Shown here one piece after another: positions 25,536-37,883 of a stretch of DNA of 64,000 bases (position 1 is its first letter; every line of letters starts with the position of its first letter). Both the position numbers and the translations under genes were made by a program. Origin of the DNA: Dimorphilus gyrociliatus (lineage: Eukaryota; Annelida; Polychaeta; Dinophilidae); NCBI GenBank assembly GCA_904063045.1, contig CAJFCJ010000012.1, positions 1,736,001-1,800,000 of the forward strand, in the 5' to 3' direction. Below the pieces are notes generated by a model. That model searched no databases and was not told the origin of the DNA. It worked only from the letters and a program-made list of their open reading frames with translations.

Positions 25536-26410
25536 ACTTGCTTTCAAATTCAGAAATTTAAGTAGATTACTTTAAGGAAGTGCGAATAAAAAGTACACCG
25601 CGGAAGCTTGATCTAAAATATTTAGACAGCTGCTGAGAAATATAATAGTAGTGATTTATAAAGATTAAAATTAGTAAATGGTTTAGATCGTTTACATTAT
25701 ATTTCTTGGAGAGTCAATTATTAGATTAAAAAGAAATACCTATTTCTTTTCTTTCAATTAAATGCATCGAAAAGCAAAACATAACTAGAGAGAAAACTGG
25801 TATAACTAAGTTGATTAAATAATTTTGAGAATGAAAAATTGCTCCTCAATGCCACTGTATTCCAATTGTATAAAAATATAAATATAAGGGTAAAATCTCA
25901 TGTAACATTAAGGACAAAAGTGTTGCTATATGCTATAATAAACGCATTTCTTTCAAAAATTATGTGGGCGTTTCCTAACAAAAGAAACAATAATTCATTT
26001 CTTAATTGATGATAGGTCAATTTATCTCATTTATTTAAGTACAATAGTCATTTCTAAAAGAAATAACAGAATAGTCGGAGAGTCTGGTAACAAAAACTCG
26101 AAGAGGTTAAAATTAAAAACTCCCGCGATTTTTTGCCGAACCATACTAGTTTTGTTTAAATGAGCTGGTTCTTATTACGAAAAGTACAATACAACGTGAC
26201 TATCCAAGGTCGTTCGAAATTTTTGCGATTGAAAAAGAATAATTACATTTTGAAAATTGATTTAAATTCATTAGAAAAAGCTTTTCCGTTGGTTTGGCAA
26301 ATTTTCTGGAAACTTTATTGAAAGATTGATACAATAAGAATTTGTTTTCAAACCGGGTAGCTTTCGTGGGGTTCTTTTATCTTGAGTTTAAAAGCACTCT
26401 AAGTAAAGCA
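25536..26410. promoter_or_regulatory. divergent intergenic region, presenilin / COX10
   Basis: 875 bp of AT-rich DNA between two divergent starts. It presumably holds both promoters and 5' UTRs. No coding segment found; the frame upstream of 26411 has no earlier ATG. Confidence 0.5.
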
Positions 26411-27737
26411 ATGTTTTCAAAATTATCATCATGTAGGAGTCAATTTACTCTTTTATTAAGGTCTTCTTGCTGCATTAAAAATGGACTAGTTCATTCAACA
26501 GTTGGACACTCAAAGGTAAATTTATATTTAATAAATTAGATTTCAAATTACTAAGAATAATATTCATTTTTTCATCTAGCTCATGCATAAGACAGCTAAA
26601 GAAGCGAAATTGGATAATGTTGATGAGAATTTAACCATTTTTGTTAAAGCCTCTGGAAAATCTCTTGCACTTCCTCGGCCTAAGAATTCTACAGAGAATT
26701 ACTCTCTTACTGTAGGTGAAAAAGTTTTAAAAATTAACAACAGAGAAATACCAGCCGAGGATACTCAAGTCCAATCTGTTGGAGATTTGTTATGGAGACA
26801 GGTTGGAGACTATAAGATTTCCGAATTACCAAAATACTATATGGCTCTTTCCAAACTTCGTTTAACAGGCCTAGTAGTTGCAACTGCTATGGCAGGCTAT
26901 GCTTTGGCTCCCGAAGTATTTTGTGTGTCTACTTTTGCCTATTGTTCGATTGGGACAGCGTTGACCTCCGCTGCTGCAAACAGTATCAATCAATTTCTAG
27001 AAGTTCCTTACGACTCTCAAATGAGCAGAACTAAAAATCGAGTTTTAGTTAGGGGATATCTAAGTCCTCTTCATGCTGTGAATTTTGCAATTGTATCAGG
27101 CGTGACGGGGCTAACAATTTTAGCCTTAGGCACAAACTTATTGACAACATCACTTGGATTATTAAATCTTATATTATATACAGCAGTTTATACGCCTATG
27201 AAACGCAAAAGCCCAGCAAACACTTGGGTTGGCTCTATTGTTGGAGCGATTCCACCAATAATGGGGTGGACTGCTTGCGGTGGCGGTCTTGAACCTGGAG
27301 CATTCTTATTAGGAGCTCTTCTTTTTTCATGGCAATTTCCCCACTTTAATGCTCTAAGCTGGAACTTGAAACAAGAATATTCACGAGCAGGATATCGTAT
27401 GATGTCGGTTGTTGATCCAGACATGTGCAGGAGAGTTGCTTTAAGACACTCCGTCCTTATTACTATCTATTGTTTAATGGCCAGCCCACTAGAACTAACA
27501 AATTGGAGTTTTGCAGTGGACTCTTTCATCTTGAACATGTGTTTAGTTTATTTATCAGCTAAATTTTATAAGGATGCTGATAGTAAGAGTGCTAGAAAGT
27601 TATTTAGATTTTCTTTGATTCATATACCTGCATTATTTGTCCTAATGTTAATTAGTAAAAAATGGAAAAGGACTGAAGATAAAAACACTAATACTAACAC
27701 CCCAAAAACTGCTTTTCAACAAATAATTGAAAATTAA
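26411..27737 (+). CDS. COX10: protoheme IX farnesyltransferase
   Basis: Two exons, 26411-26515 and 26580-27737, encode 420 aa (human 443). The enzyme attaches a farnesyl group to heme B to make heme O, the precursor of the heme A of cytochrome oxidase, in the mitochondrial inner membrane. The N-terminus is rich in S/R/K with no acidic residues for its first about 35 positions, fitting an import signal. The UbiA-type motif NSINQFLEVPYD (N169 to D180) with RTKNRVLVRG follows, then TPMKRKSPANTWVGS, AIPPIMGW and SWQFPHFNALSWNLK, all highly conserved in COX10. About eight membrane helices are visible. It converges on LARS2 with only 129 bp between the stops. Confidence 0.97.
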
Positions 27738-27866
27738 TGAATATTTGAATTGTTTTAAACAGTGTTATATACAGTATAAACTGATAATTTAAAATGTTAA
27801 TACGATGGTTTTTTATTGGACTATTTATTAGCAAAAAACAATAACAAGATAATAAAAGGAAATTTA

Positions 27867-30800
27867 TTAAGTTTCTTCGTTATTTTTTATATTTTTAGGT
27901 TTTTTGACAAATATATTAATTTCTATGTTGTAACCAAAGTTCTTTGTTAATTTAATATCAAAAATTTCTCTATTTTTCATCTTTTTCTGATATTCAGCAT
28001 TTTTTGTAGCGAATGAATAGCACTCTTCCACATTTAAATCATCTATTCTGTCTTTTTGTACAGGTATTCTACATACTTCTTTACTATTTACCTACAAAAT
28101 TATACATATACAGTATTTATTTGTATATTATAAATAATAACCACATTACTAGTAGAGTATAAAGATTATACTAACCTTAACAATTAACGGTAGTTCGTAA
28201 TTATTATCAACTGGCGGCCATGTTTCGTCGAAAACATTAACATCACCTCGATTTCTAAAACCACAGTATAGTTCTGAAGAGAAACAAGGAGAAAATGGTG
28301 AAAGCATAACGATTAGATCCTTTAAGGCTCTTTCAAAATTTGAACTGTTAGCTATAACACCCTCAGGACATTTCTGTTTAAAAGAAAATCATTAATTTCA
28401 AGTTAGATAATTAACTAAAGTAAATGACAAAAACCTTAAGAAAACTGGTAAATTCTTGAAGTCTGGATAATGCAGTATTAAGGAGAAAAGTTTTTCCCAT
28501 GTGAAAAGTAACCTAAAATGTTTACATAATAAAAAACAGTTTTAATGATAAAAGTATATATTAAATACAATTTAAAGGAAAACAACAACAACAAACCTCT
28601 TTAACAATGTGATTTCTCTTATGATCAATATCTAAATTAAATTTTAATAATTCTGCTTCATCTATTTTTATGTTTCCTTGATGTTTTACTTTCAAGTAGT
28701 CTCCAATCAAGCGCCAAATTCGTTGTTGCCAATGTAAGATACCTTTCATAACTAGTTTATAGTTTTACAAAAATAATTAATACTTATAAAATAATATTCA
28801 TTACTATTTATATTAAATACCGTCTAAATTCCAATGTCTATGCGATTTTGGAGCAACGTTAGCAAGTATACATAATCTCGTTGCATCCGCTCCAAATTCG
28901 TCGATTATCACTTGAGGATCGGCTCCGTTATGTTTGGATTTTGACATTTTTTCCCATTTAATTTCGACTGGCTTTCCAGTTGATTTTTCAATGGCGTTTT
29001 TCTTGTCTAAAAATAAAGTTATTAACAATTTAACTAACAAGACTTTTACAAATAACGTACTTTCAATAAATTCAATCTCGTCGCTTCTTAAATATTTACC
29101 CGTTTCCTCAACCTTAAAGGTCTGTCCCATAACCATTCCTTGAGATAATATATTTAAAAATGGCTCGGGATGAGGCAAAATTCCAAGAGAACATAAGAAA
29201 TGAGTAAAAAATCTTGCATAATAAAGATGAAGTGTAGCTAAATGTGATTAGAATAAAAGACTTAAAATAAATAATAGCTATCAAAAATAGTGTAAAATAA
29301 AATCGTTTACCATGCTCTTTACCACCAATGTATAGGTCAACCGGCATTCCTGCCATAACTTTATCTTTCGAAAATGGTTGGAAACTATTTTTCGGATCTA
29401 AGAAACGTAAAAAATACCATGAAGAGTCTACAAAAGTATCCATGGTATCGGTTTCACGTTTTCCTCCTTCTTCACAAGTACAACTGGAAGAAAAAGATTT
29501 GAAAGACATTAAATAATAAATGACTTTTTACAAACTTTGAGCATCTTGCTTTGAGCCAATCTGCATTGTTTAGTAGAGAGGCGGCACTTCTGCCAGCAAA
29601 ATTTTCCACCTCTGGTAATTTTACAGGCAACTCTTCGTAAGGAACAGGGACAGGCTTTATGCAAATAAAGAATAATCAAATAAAATTTATATTATACAGA
29701 GCAGTCACGCACCCCTTGTTTGGGGCAATGAATAATTGGAATGGGTGTTCCCCAGTATCTCTGCCTTGAAATTAACCAATCTCTTAATTTGGCACTTGTC
29801 ATTTGACCTCCAGCATTAATATGTTTAGCATACTCGGATATGGCTTGAAAAGCAGATTTCCTATGTAGTCCCTCGAAATGACCAGAATTTGTTAGTATAT
29901 TGGGATCATGTGTACTTCTAACTTTAGTATAGCAAAGGTGGTGTTTTTCAGCATATTTTTCGTCTAAATGATTGCCATCTGGTATAGCTAAGTGGGAGTC
30001 CAATTGTTCGTGGAAATATTCAGCAGATTTTTCCACAAATATTGGTAATTTATTCCCATTAAATGGATTTAATGCAGTGATCCCTTCGAGTCTACCATCA
30101 GTAGCTTGATCGTAAAGAGCTAAATAGTGTTCAGGCTTTACAAGAATATGAGAAGCTCCGTAGATGAATTCAGGAGTTTTTGAAAATAATGATAAAACAT
30201 CTAATTTCTCATCATTTTTCTGTTCAAGATAAAATCATTTACAAACTCCTTTCTTTAAAATTTATTATCTTACCTGAACTCTAAAATCAAATTTTACACC
30301 TTCAATCTGACCAATCCAATGCTTTTGTAAATCAACAATATCCCTCCATAAACCTGAATCAACTTCGTCCAAACCATCGAGTAAGTTCTATTACATGTTG
30401 AAAGCATATTAGAATAGATATTCTAAAAATGTTACTACAACAATTGATTTTCAATTACTTTTGCAAATGCTGTTGTTTTTATATACCACTGCTCCAGATA
30501 TTTAATTTCGGCTAAAGCCCCAGATCTCCATGATCTTCCTTCTTCGTCAATTTGTTCATCGGCTAATACAGTCTTATCAACTGGATCCCAATGGACTTTG
30601 GCCTGTTTAAATTATTTATTTTATATTGTAAACTTTATTAATAATCACAGTAAAAATGATAAACCTTTTTCCTATAGACTAAACCTCTTTTGTATAATTC
30701 TAAGAATAGGAATTGAGTCCATTTATAATAGTCTGGATGACAAGTTGTAAATTCCTTTTTTAAATAGAAAACATTATTAAAGTAGTGAATGTATATAAAT

Positions 30801-31433
30801 TATTATTTCATTAAAATTTACTCTATCCCAATCAAAACTACAACATAACGATTCCATTTGACGTTTCATAGATTGTATATTAGCTTTTGTCCATTTGTGA
30901 GGAACTTTACCCCTTTCAATGGCTGCATTCTCAGCAGGCAGACCGAAGGCATCCCATCCCATTGGATGGATAACGTGCTTACCATTTAATCTATAAAATC
31001 TTGCCATAGTATCACTAATTGCATAAACTCTAACATGACCCATGTGAAGGTTACCACTTGGATATGGAAACATTGAAAGAACGTAGAATTTCTCATTTGC
31101 ATTCTATAAGAGAAAATAGTAATTATTACTATAAATTTCAAATGTTTTTAATAATCTTTACGTTTGCTTGACTACTTTTATGATGATTCAGCAGTCGACC
31201 TTTCCAGAAGTTTTCAATTTCTTTTCTTTTCTCATTAGTCAGTTTTTCAGTCTATATACAAAAGAATTTTTTAATCAAAATGATTGACTTCATTAAGTTG
31301 CATAGTTATATTGCAAATGGTGCGTTACCCATTGTCCTGTTTGTCTATATATTTTTCCGTACGAAAGATATTTTATTGTTCTTTGGCAGTTTATATATGA
31401 TGGAACTAAGCGGATAATTGGATTGAATGACAT
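27867..31433 (-). CDS. LARS2: leucyl-tRNA synthetase, mitochondrial
   Basis: Fifteen exons: 31329-31433, 31162-31251, 30822-31103, 30665-30754, 30459-30602, 30274-30387, 29713-30219, 29536-29654, 29311-29483, 29061-29237, 28821-29006, 28597-28751, 28435-28512, 28176-28373 and 27867-28091. They encode 880 aa (human 903). The enzyme charges mitochondrial tRNA-Leu. The class I motifs are HMGH at 85-88 ([12 protein letters not shown]) and KMSKS at 620-624. Between them lie [15 protein letters not shown]-type sequence (here [15 protein letters not shown]), the editing-domain region, [14 protein letters not shown], and [16 protein letters not shown]. The start is the first ATG; an upstream open stretch of 14 codons has none. 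After it come basic and hydroxylated residues that fit an import signal. Confidence 0.96.
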
Positions 31434-31823
31434 AATCACTCGAAAACTACTTAAATTTCTTATTGTTGTATTCAATCTACTAATAAAGAAAAAATTCTTT
31501 AAATTAGTAATCCCTTCTTTTATCGCTCACTAAACATGAGTTTAAATTGTGTAGATGGCGCTTTTCCGATTTGCAATAAAAAAATATTTCCTATCTGACT
31601 AGAGCGCAGTAACAGTTTTAAAAAACAAGAATTAATGAAATGGCATTTTCTAAGAAATAATTTTTTTAATAATCATAGATAATTGGAAGACTTTGGTGTA
31701 TTTTTTTAAAATTTTTTACCGTCTTCATTATCGAAAGAAACAATTAGTCATCAACTAACTTAGTTGAAAAATATGGCATTAGTCTAGTTGTCTTGTATAG
31801 ATTTTTTCGTGCATAAAAAAGGT
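31434..31823. promoter_or_regulatory. LARS2 promoter and UFD1 3' flank
   Basis: 390 bp between two genes on the minus strand. It contains TAGATGGCGCTT (31552-31563), a copy of the recurrent motif in findings, about 120 bp upstream of the LARS2 start. No coding segment is supported. Confidence 0.5.
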
Positions 31824-32845
31824 CTATTTAGATCTGAGAGCTTGACCTTCTCCTTGGAAAACTTTAAAATTATTATCCTCCGAGAGTTCTTTATTTGGAT
31901 CCTTATTCCTTCTCTTTTCCCTGTAAAATTGCAAATGATACGGATCGTGATTGTAGTTAGGGATTCCTCTTTGACGTCCATTGGTTGTTCGTTGAGGTGC
32001 TGCTTGGGTATTTTTTGATTTTCCATCAATTCTCTGACCTTGCCCCTGAAATGCGCAAAATGCCGAATCAACTAATTCATTTTCTGTTTCATTATCGGTG
32101 ACTTCTTGTTGATTTGCTTGACTTTTAACATTATGCTCCTGATATCCCACTGGAGATGCAAAATCAACATTCATATCGCATTCTATAATTGACACTGCAG
32201 GACCCGGCTTAGTTTCTAAAACGCAAAGTTCATAGACTTTATCATTGTAGTATATTGCTATAACATCTCCTGTTGTTAAACAAGCAAAATGCCTAAAAAA
32301 AAAAAAAGCATACGTATTAGCATTTCATGAATGAGGAGAGAATTTACGTATTATGTTGCAATTGAAGGTAAGCCTATTTTTGATTTTGCTCAATAATGAA
32401 TCACTCGCCTTAAAACGTGTTCCAAGACAGCTTTTGGGTTGGTGAGATCAAGAAAATCGAGACTTTGAGGTTGAAACTTTGCAAATGTGGCTATGGGTAA
32501 TGAAACGTTCTCTACAAGACAGATGTCTCCTTCCTCTAAAAATAAGTTTTTCATCATCCAGTGAGGAACATGCATCTGACCCTCGTCCGCAATGAATTCC
32601 AAAACACCACAATAAGTTTGTCGATTCACATTATCTTTAGTATTCGTTAATTTGAACAGCATAGGGTACTGAATGTTTAATCTCGTCAGCTGATCCAATG
32701 AGGATTGTGGTAAGATGATTTTTCCTCCTTTTTCAACATCGCCTCGATCCACGTGCATCATAGAAACGGAGTAACATTTATACCTTGCGGTAAATTGCGT
32801 TTGATGCTGCATACCATCATCGAATAAACGATTGAATGGGAACAT
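31824..32845 (-). CDS. UFD1: ubiquitin recognition factor in ER-associated degradation 1
   Basis: Two exons, 32409-32845 and 31824-32292, encode 301 aa (human 307). UFD1 pairs with NPL4 to bring ubiquitinated clients to the p97/VCP unfoldase, for example in ER-associated degradation. The UT3 domain is plain: [50 protein letters not shown] and [14 protein letters not shown], then [12 protein letters not shown]. The C-terminal part carries two short motifs known to contact p97 and partners ([13 protein letters not shown] and [13 protein letters not shown]) and RGIPNY. The single intron begins with GC rather than GT (AAG then gcgagt); only that donor keeps the frame and the conserved residues at the join. 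Confidence 0.97.
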
Positions 32846-33233
32846 GACTTTAGATTTTCTTGTTTGTTAATTATAAGTAAAGTATTCTATCAGAGTGTGG
32901 AAACGGGTAATTTGTAGAGTATTTTAGACTGGTTAATTTATATTACAATATAAGTTCACAATCTTGTCCATAATGGTTGTCTACAATGATTTGTTTTATT
33001 TTCATAAAAAGTTTATGCAGAATTTAAAAAATTAAGAAATATATTATATAACGACAGAGCTATTGATAAATCAAGTTTTAAAAAAAAACCACTCTACTCC
33101 CAAAACTGGTTTAAAATCAACCGGTTTCTCACACAGCTAAACGATAACGTTTAGTCGCCGTGTGGTCGCTGAGGGCTAGTACGGAATTATATCTTTAGTT
33201 AATCTCGGTATTATATGTAGTAAGGAATAAGCG
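32846..33233. promoter_or_regulatory. bidirectional promoter region, UFD1 / NUP58
   Basis: 388 bp between divergent start codons. A less AT-rich part near 33100-33190 (with a gtcgccgtgtggtcgc stretch) lies close to the NUP58 start and is the likeliest transcription start zone. Confidence 0.5.
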
Positions 33234-35452
33234 ATGTCTGGTTTTAATTTTGGTTCCGCTTCTACTAGTGGATTTAATTTCGGTGCATCGGCTAGTAAAC
33301 CTGCATGTAAGTACGACTTTCACAAGAAAAAGTTAACTGCCTCTACGGCATTTGATCCATATAGAAGTAAAAAACTAATCTGAAAAATTCTCTTTTATTA
33401 TCATTAAACAAAATTATTCGATTCTATATTTTTAAATGCTAATCTAAAAAAAATAATTTTCTAATATATAGCAACACAACCTGGTTTCTCCTTTCCATCA
33501 ACAACGAAGTCATCAGTATCATTCGGTCAAACGACAACACTAGGGCAAAATACTACACAGGCTGGCGCTAGTGGATTTAATTTAGGCACAGGAACAAACA
33601 CTACGACCAGTTCATCTACTTTTTCATTTGGTTAGATAATAAGTTAATGTAAATGATAAGCATAGTTATTTAATGAAATCATTAACTTAGGGAATAATAC
33701 TTTACCTTCGAAACCAACTGGTCTGACACTTCCGCAAGTATCAACATCTGCAACAGCTAATACTACTTCTCTACCAACTTTCACATCCGGTGGAACAGGA
33801 TTTAACTTTGGAGCCAAAACAACAGCTCCAGCATTAGGTGGAATAGCGACCATTTCAACTACCACAGGAAGTACGATTGATCTAATTTTTAATATGTTGA
33901 AAATAATTAATTATTATTCTATTATTTGCAAGCTGCAAGTAATACTACCGGTAGTTTTAATTTTGGTGGTCTAACGAATACTTCGAGTCCTTTCTCCAAT
34001 AATACAACAATAGGTAGTATGAGATTTAATTGTTTATATTAAATTGTTAACAAAAATCTTGATATTCAATTTACCAGCTAGCAAAGGGCTGGGAGGAGTG
34101 GATGCAGCAACAGCTCAAGCAAATGAAAAACAATCTGCAAAAGCTGCTAAAGATGCTAATATACCAAAAGAAATATTACAAACTGTCGAAGAATTCAAGT
34201 ATGACGTATTCTTATTCATAAATTGATCTTAAATCCAGAAATATGTATTTATCTTTCCTTAATAGAAAATTTTTAAATAATGAAAAAAAGTTTAGAGAAG
34301 AAATTTCTCGTCATTCAACGAAAGCTTCTGTTAACGTTGTAAAAGAAGTAAATTCGTTAAAACAACAAGCCGCTTTAGAATCATCTAAAGTTGAAAGAAA
34401 TAAAATTATGATTGAATGCCTAAAACAAGACATTAGGTCTGAATTTCGTAATGCAGAAATGGCCAAGCATACAAGAGATATTCCCGAAACATTACAATAT
34501 GAAAATATCGCACCTGGATTGTAAGAATCTTTTTTTAATATTTAAAATTTATTTTTAAGTGAATTATTTTCTATATCTAGATATTTCGAAACTTTGATAG
34601 AGAATTATGAGCATAGTATGGTTATATTTAAACAGCAGATTGACGATTTAGAACGTCATTTAATGAGTACAACTGAGCAAATAGCTCCTTTAACTGCACA
34701 AGGTAGAAACTTTTCAAATATTATATTATTAAACATGTTATTGAAAAAGAAGCTTCTTTCAGATTTATCCGATGTTATGAAGCAATTACACTCCAGTTTT
34801 ATTTGTTTAGCAGCTAATCTGCAAAGTGTGCACGATAATGTTCAAGTACATATTCTTCATGTAAACAACTGTACAATATAATTAATACTTTCTTTCTTAA
34901 TGCAGTCCCTTAAGGAGCAATTTTTGTCATATTTGAAACTCTATAAAAATGACAACAGAAATGTTTTTGATAAGAAAACGGCTCCAGCACCTAAACCAAT
35001 TGTACCTCCAACAACAATAATACCAAGCAACTCGATTTCTTCACCTGCAGCTGCTGCTGTTGCTGCTGTGTTGAGCCGTGTTCAGCCTCCGTTTAATTCC
35101 AGTAGCTTATCAGGTTAGTTTTAATTTTTCTATTTAAATTCAAAGAATATAATTAAACGTCATTTCATTTTCTCTAGCGCCGACCACTACAACAGCGAGT
35201 AATATGTTTTCAAGTTTTACTCAGCCTTCTTTCAATAGCACTGCGCCTTTAGGAAGCACAGGGTTACGACCCCAAAATGGGTCAAACCTATTTGGATCTA
35301 AACCTCCAACTTCAAATTCAGTTGCAACTGTAAGACCTTTTTCTCCAGCAGTTAATAATACTTTGGGGGGAAGTTTCTTAGGGTCAAATACAACCCAACA
35401 ACCTTTCACTCTACAAAGTCCTCCCATTGGATCGAAAAGAACGAAGAAATGA
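33234..35452 (+). CDS. NUP58: nucleoporin p58/p45
   Basis: Ten exons, 33234-33306, 33472-33630, 33691-33870, 33933-34013, 34078-34198, 34266-34520, 34581-34702, 34763-34845, 34906-35113 and 35178-35452, encode 518 aa (human 599). NUP58 sits in the central channel with NUP62 and NUP54. The first about 170 residues are Thr/Ser/Asn-rich with FG repeats (GFNFGSAS, GFNFGASA, VSFGQ, TFSFG, GFNFGAK, SFNFGG). The middle is the coiled-coil core (ERHLMSTTEQIAPLTAQ, DVMKQLHSSFICLAANLQSV). The tail returns to FG-poor Ser/Thr/Pro sequence and ends in the basic SKRTKK. Most N-terminal exons are simple repeat cassettes with phase 1 borders. A poly(A) signal lies at 35582-35587. Confidence 0.95.
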
Positions 35453-36070
35453 GAGATTGTAACTTATAGTCTATCAGTTTGTCTGTTATCGCTTATTGTT
35501 TTTAATAAGTTGATGCTATGCTTCACCTTTCGTTGAAATCATAGTTCTCAACTTCATAAACTTGAAAGATGTACGTTGTTTAATAAATTGCGTGTAAGCT
35601 GTGGAAAGATCTATTTTATATTTATATAGATATACAGAAAATAAACTAAGAAAGATATACAGTATATATGTATATATAAGTTCACAGTTTGCTTTTATCC
35701 TAACAACAGGAAAAGCTTAAAAGTTTTATATATGTTTATATTTATTTGTGAATTTATTATGCATAGAACAGAAATATATAATTGTGCGTAAGAACAAAAT
35801 TCAATCAGGTTTCCACTCTCCTCTGTTTACCAAAAAGTAATCCTGATTGATAATCATTTTTAATAATTAATAATTCATTTTTAAAGTAGCCGACATTAAA
35901 ACATTAATGTTTTTGTGTGTGGTTTTTTTTTGTCATACTGTACATTTACATGCATATACAGACATACTAATACAGTATATATATAATTTCTCATATAGAC
36001 ATTTTTCCAAGATGTTGCATATCCAGTTTATAAAAGAAGCACCTTTAACCAGTTTGTGAGTAATCTTTTT
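35453..36070. other. convergent 3' flanks of NUP58 and UBE2J1
   Basis: 618 bp of AT-rich noncoding DNA containing the NUP58 poly(A) signal and two copies of an ATACAGTATAT motif (35655-35667 and 35971-35980). No coding segment seen. Confidence 0.55.
35582..35587 (+). terminator. poly(A) signal AATAAA, NUP58
   Basis: First AATAAA after the NUP58 stop, 130 bp downstream, on the coding strand. Confidence 0.55.
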
Positions 36071-37883
36071 TCAAAATTCATAACGATCCTTCATTGGGAA
36101 AGTGTTAAACATTAAATATACTCTTCGTAACATTAGTATTACAATTGTGGCTCCCAGGATAATCAAAGCTGTGACAAACATCCGGCTTTCACTTCTCCTA
36201 GGACCTCTAACACCAACGTGATCAGAAGGTGCTAAAACACTATCATCATCCTGCGTTTGCTCATCATCTTCAGTCTCTCTATCCAATTTTACTCTTGGTT
36301 CGTTGCTATCTCTGTTAAGCTCTGCTTCATCATTTCTTGCAGGAGAATTACTTTCATCAGTTTTAGTACTTGTTTCAGAAGCATTATTCGATGTTCCTGA
36401 AAGTGGTGTGGATTCTGAATTATTTCTCGATATGGCCTTCGTTTTTTCACCCTGTAAATTAATAACATTTACATAATTACTCGATATAGTCTTCTATACA
36501 AATTCAATTGCGAACCTGCATATCAATTTGAGCTGCTAACTTTTTGGCTTCGGCATTTCCTGCTGCCTTTGATTCTGCAGTCTCTTCTTTCAAAATTGTA
36601 GTAACAACTCCACATTCAGAACATTTTAAATCTTTAGATCTAATTAATTCATTAATTAATTGTTTGATTAAAATATAAATTATTTAGAAAAAAGTACTTT
36701 TTTGCCAATTTTTTCCTCTGCTCCTTAGGATATTCTAATGATCCAATAGCTCCTCTTCCATGCGTTGGCATAAATCCAATAATAGCCAGTAAAGCAGTTC
36801 GAACTAAATGGAGAAAGAAAAACAGCACAAATGTTAATTTATCTAAAATGATAAGCAAAATAAAGTTAAAGTTAAAAAGATATTATATGGAGCATTAGAT
36901 GTAGATTAGATGTATATACTTTATTTATTAATATTTACATGGTATATATACTATGTATTGTTTATGTTTACTAACGACTTACTTGACCAAGATGGTTGCC
37001 AAGTTTCAGGATGATAACCGGATATGCTTAGACAGATTTTTTTATGCACTTCGAATCGACCATTTGGCTGTAGATTACAAATTATAGTAATATATTTTAT
37101 AATTGAAAAAAACAATATATATTTATAGATTTTTTTATCAATATACTTTTTTATAGAATGAATATAATTAAAAGGCTTACTGTGACAAAAAAAATACTTG
37201 GCGGTTTCATAGGATATTCTGTTGGTAAAATTATTCTTCCATGGTAAAGTCCACCCTCAAATTCTGAGTCAGCTGGACCCCGAATTGTAAAGTGCCACTC
37301 GAAAAGATTATCCTAATATATAAAGGAAGAACGTTAAAATATCGCCTATTATAATTTATAATAAAAAAAATAGCAATGTCGTAGAATTCACATTAACGGA
37401 AGAAAAGAGATGTTGCTTTATTGGTAAAATATATGGAACTCAACTAATTCAAGTCTATTTTTCTATCTAATTTTAGAATAAAACTAAGTATTTTTTTCTT
37501 CAATGTTCTAAATTAAATGCTAGCGTTTCGTTCTTTTAGATCGATCGTTTTTATGGCGAAAGACTATAGATTTTTTCAATTGTTTCAAAGAAGATAAACA
37601 AATTTTAAAATAGAACTGAAAATGACATACGTCTAACGGTTGAGCGTGATACTGATCGGTTGATTCGCTAAGCTCCTCCGCTTCTTTCATCAATCGTTTA
37701 ACAGCTGTTGTAAAGAGAATTAAATTTTTTAAAAGGAATAGGCAACATTTTTATGTCATTTATGAAGAGTATTCATGTAAACATAAATATGAATTACGTT
37801 TCTTGTCAATTTAGAAACCTATTTTAAATAATCGTTTACAAAATTTGCCTACCTGGACTCCTTAAACTGTATTGTCCATTCAT
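36071..37883 (-). CDS. UBE2J1: ubiquitin-conjugating enzyme E2 J1 (UBC6e)
   Basis: Seven exons, 37853-37883, 37631-37704, 37181-37312, 36983-37067, 36698-36803, 36516-36639 and 36071-36451, encode 310 aa (human 318). UBE2J1 is the tail-anchored E2 of the ER membrane that works with HRD1-type ligases in ER-associated degradation. Hallmarks are SPAVKRLMKEAEELSE, YHAQPLDDNLFEWHFTIRG, LPTEYPMKPPSI, HKKICLSISGYHPETWQPSW with catalytic Cys91, and IRTALLAIIGFMPT. The non-canonical HPN replacement typical of UBC6-class enzymes is present. An acidic and Ser-rich linker leads to a C-terminal membrane helix (FVTALIILGATIVILML), followed by RRVYLMF. Confidence 0.97.

Noticed and set aside
27188-27424. 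Minus-strand frame inside COX10
   Set aside because: Antisense shadow of a highly conserved coding exon.
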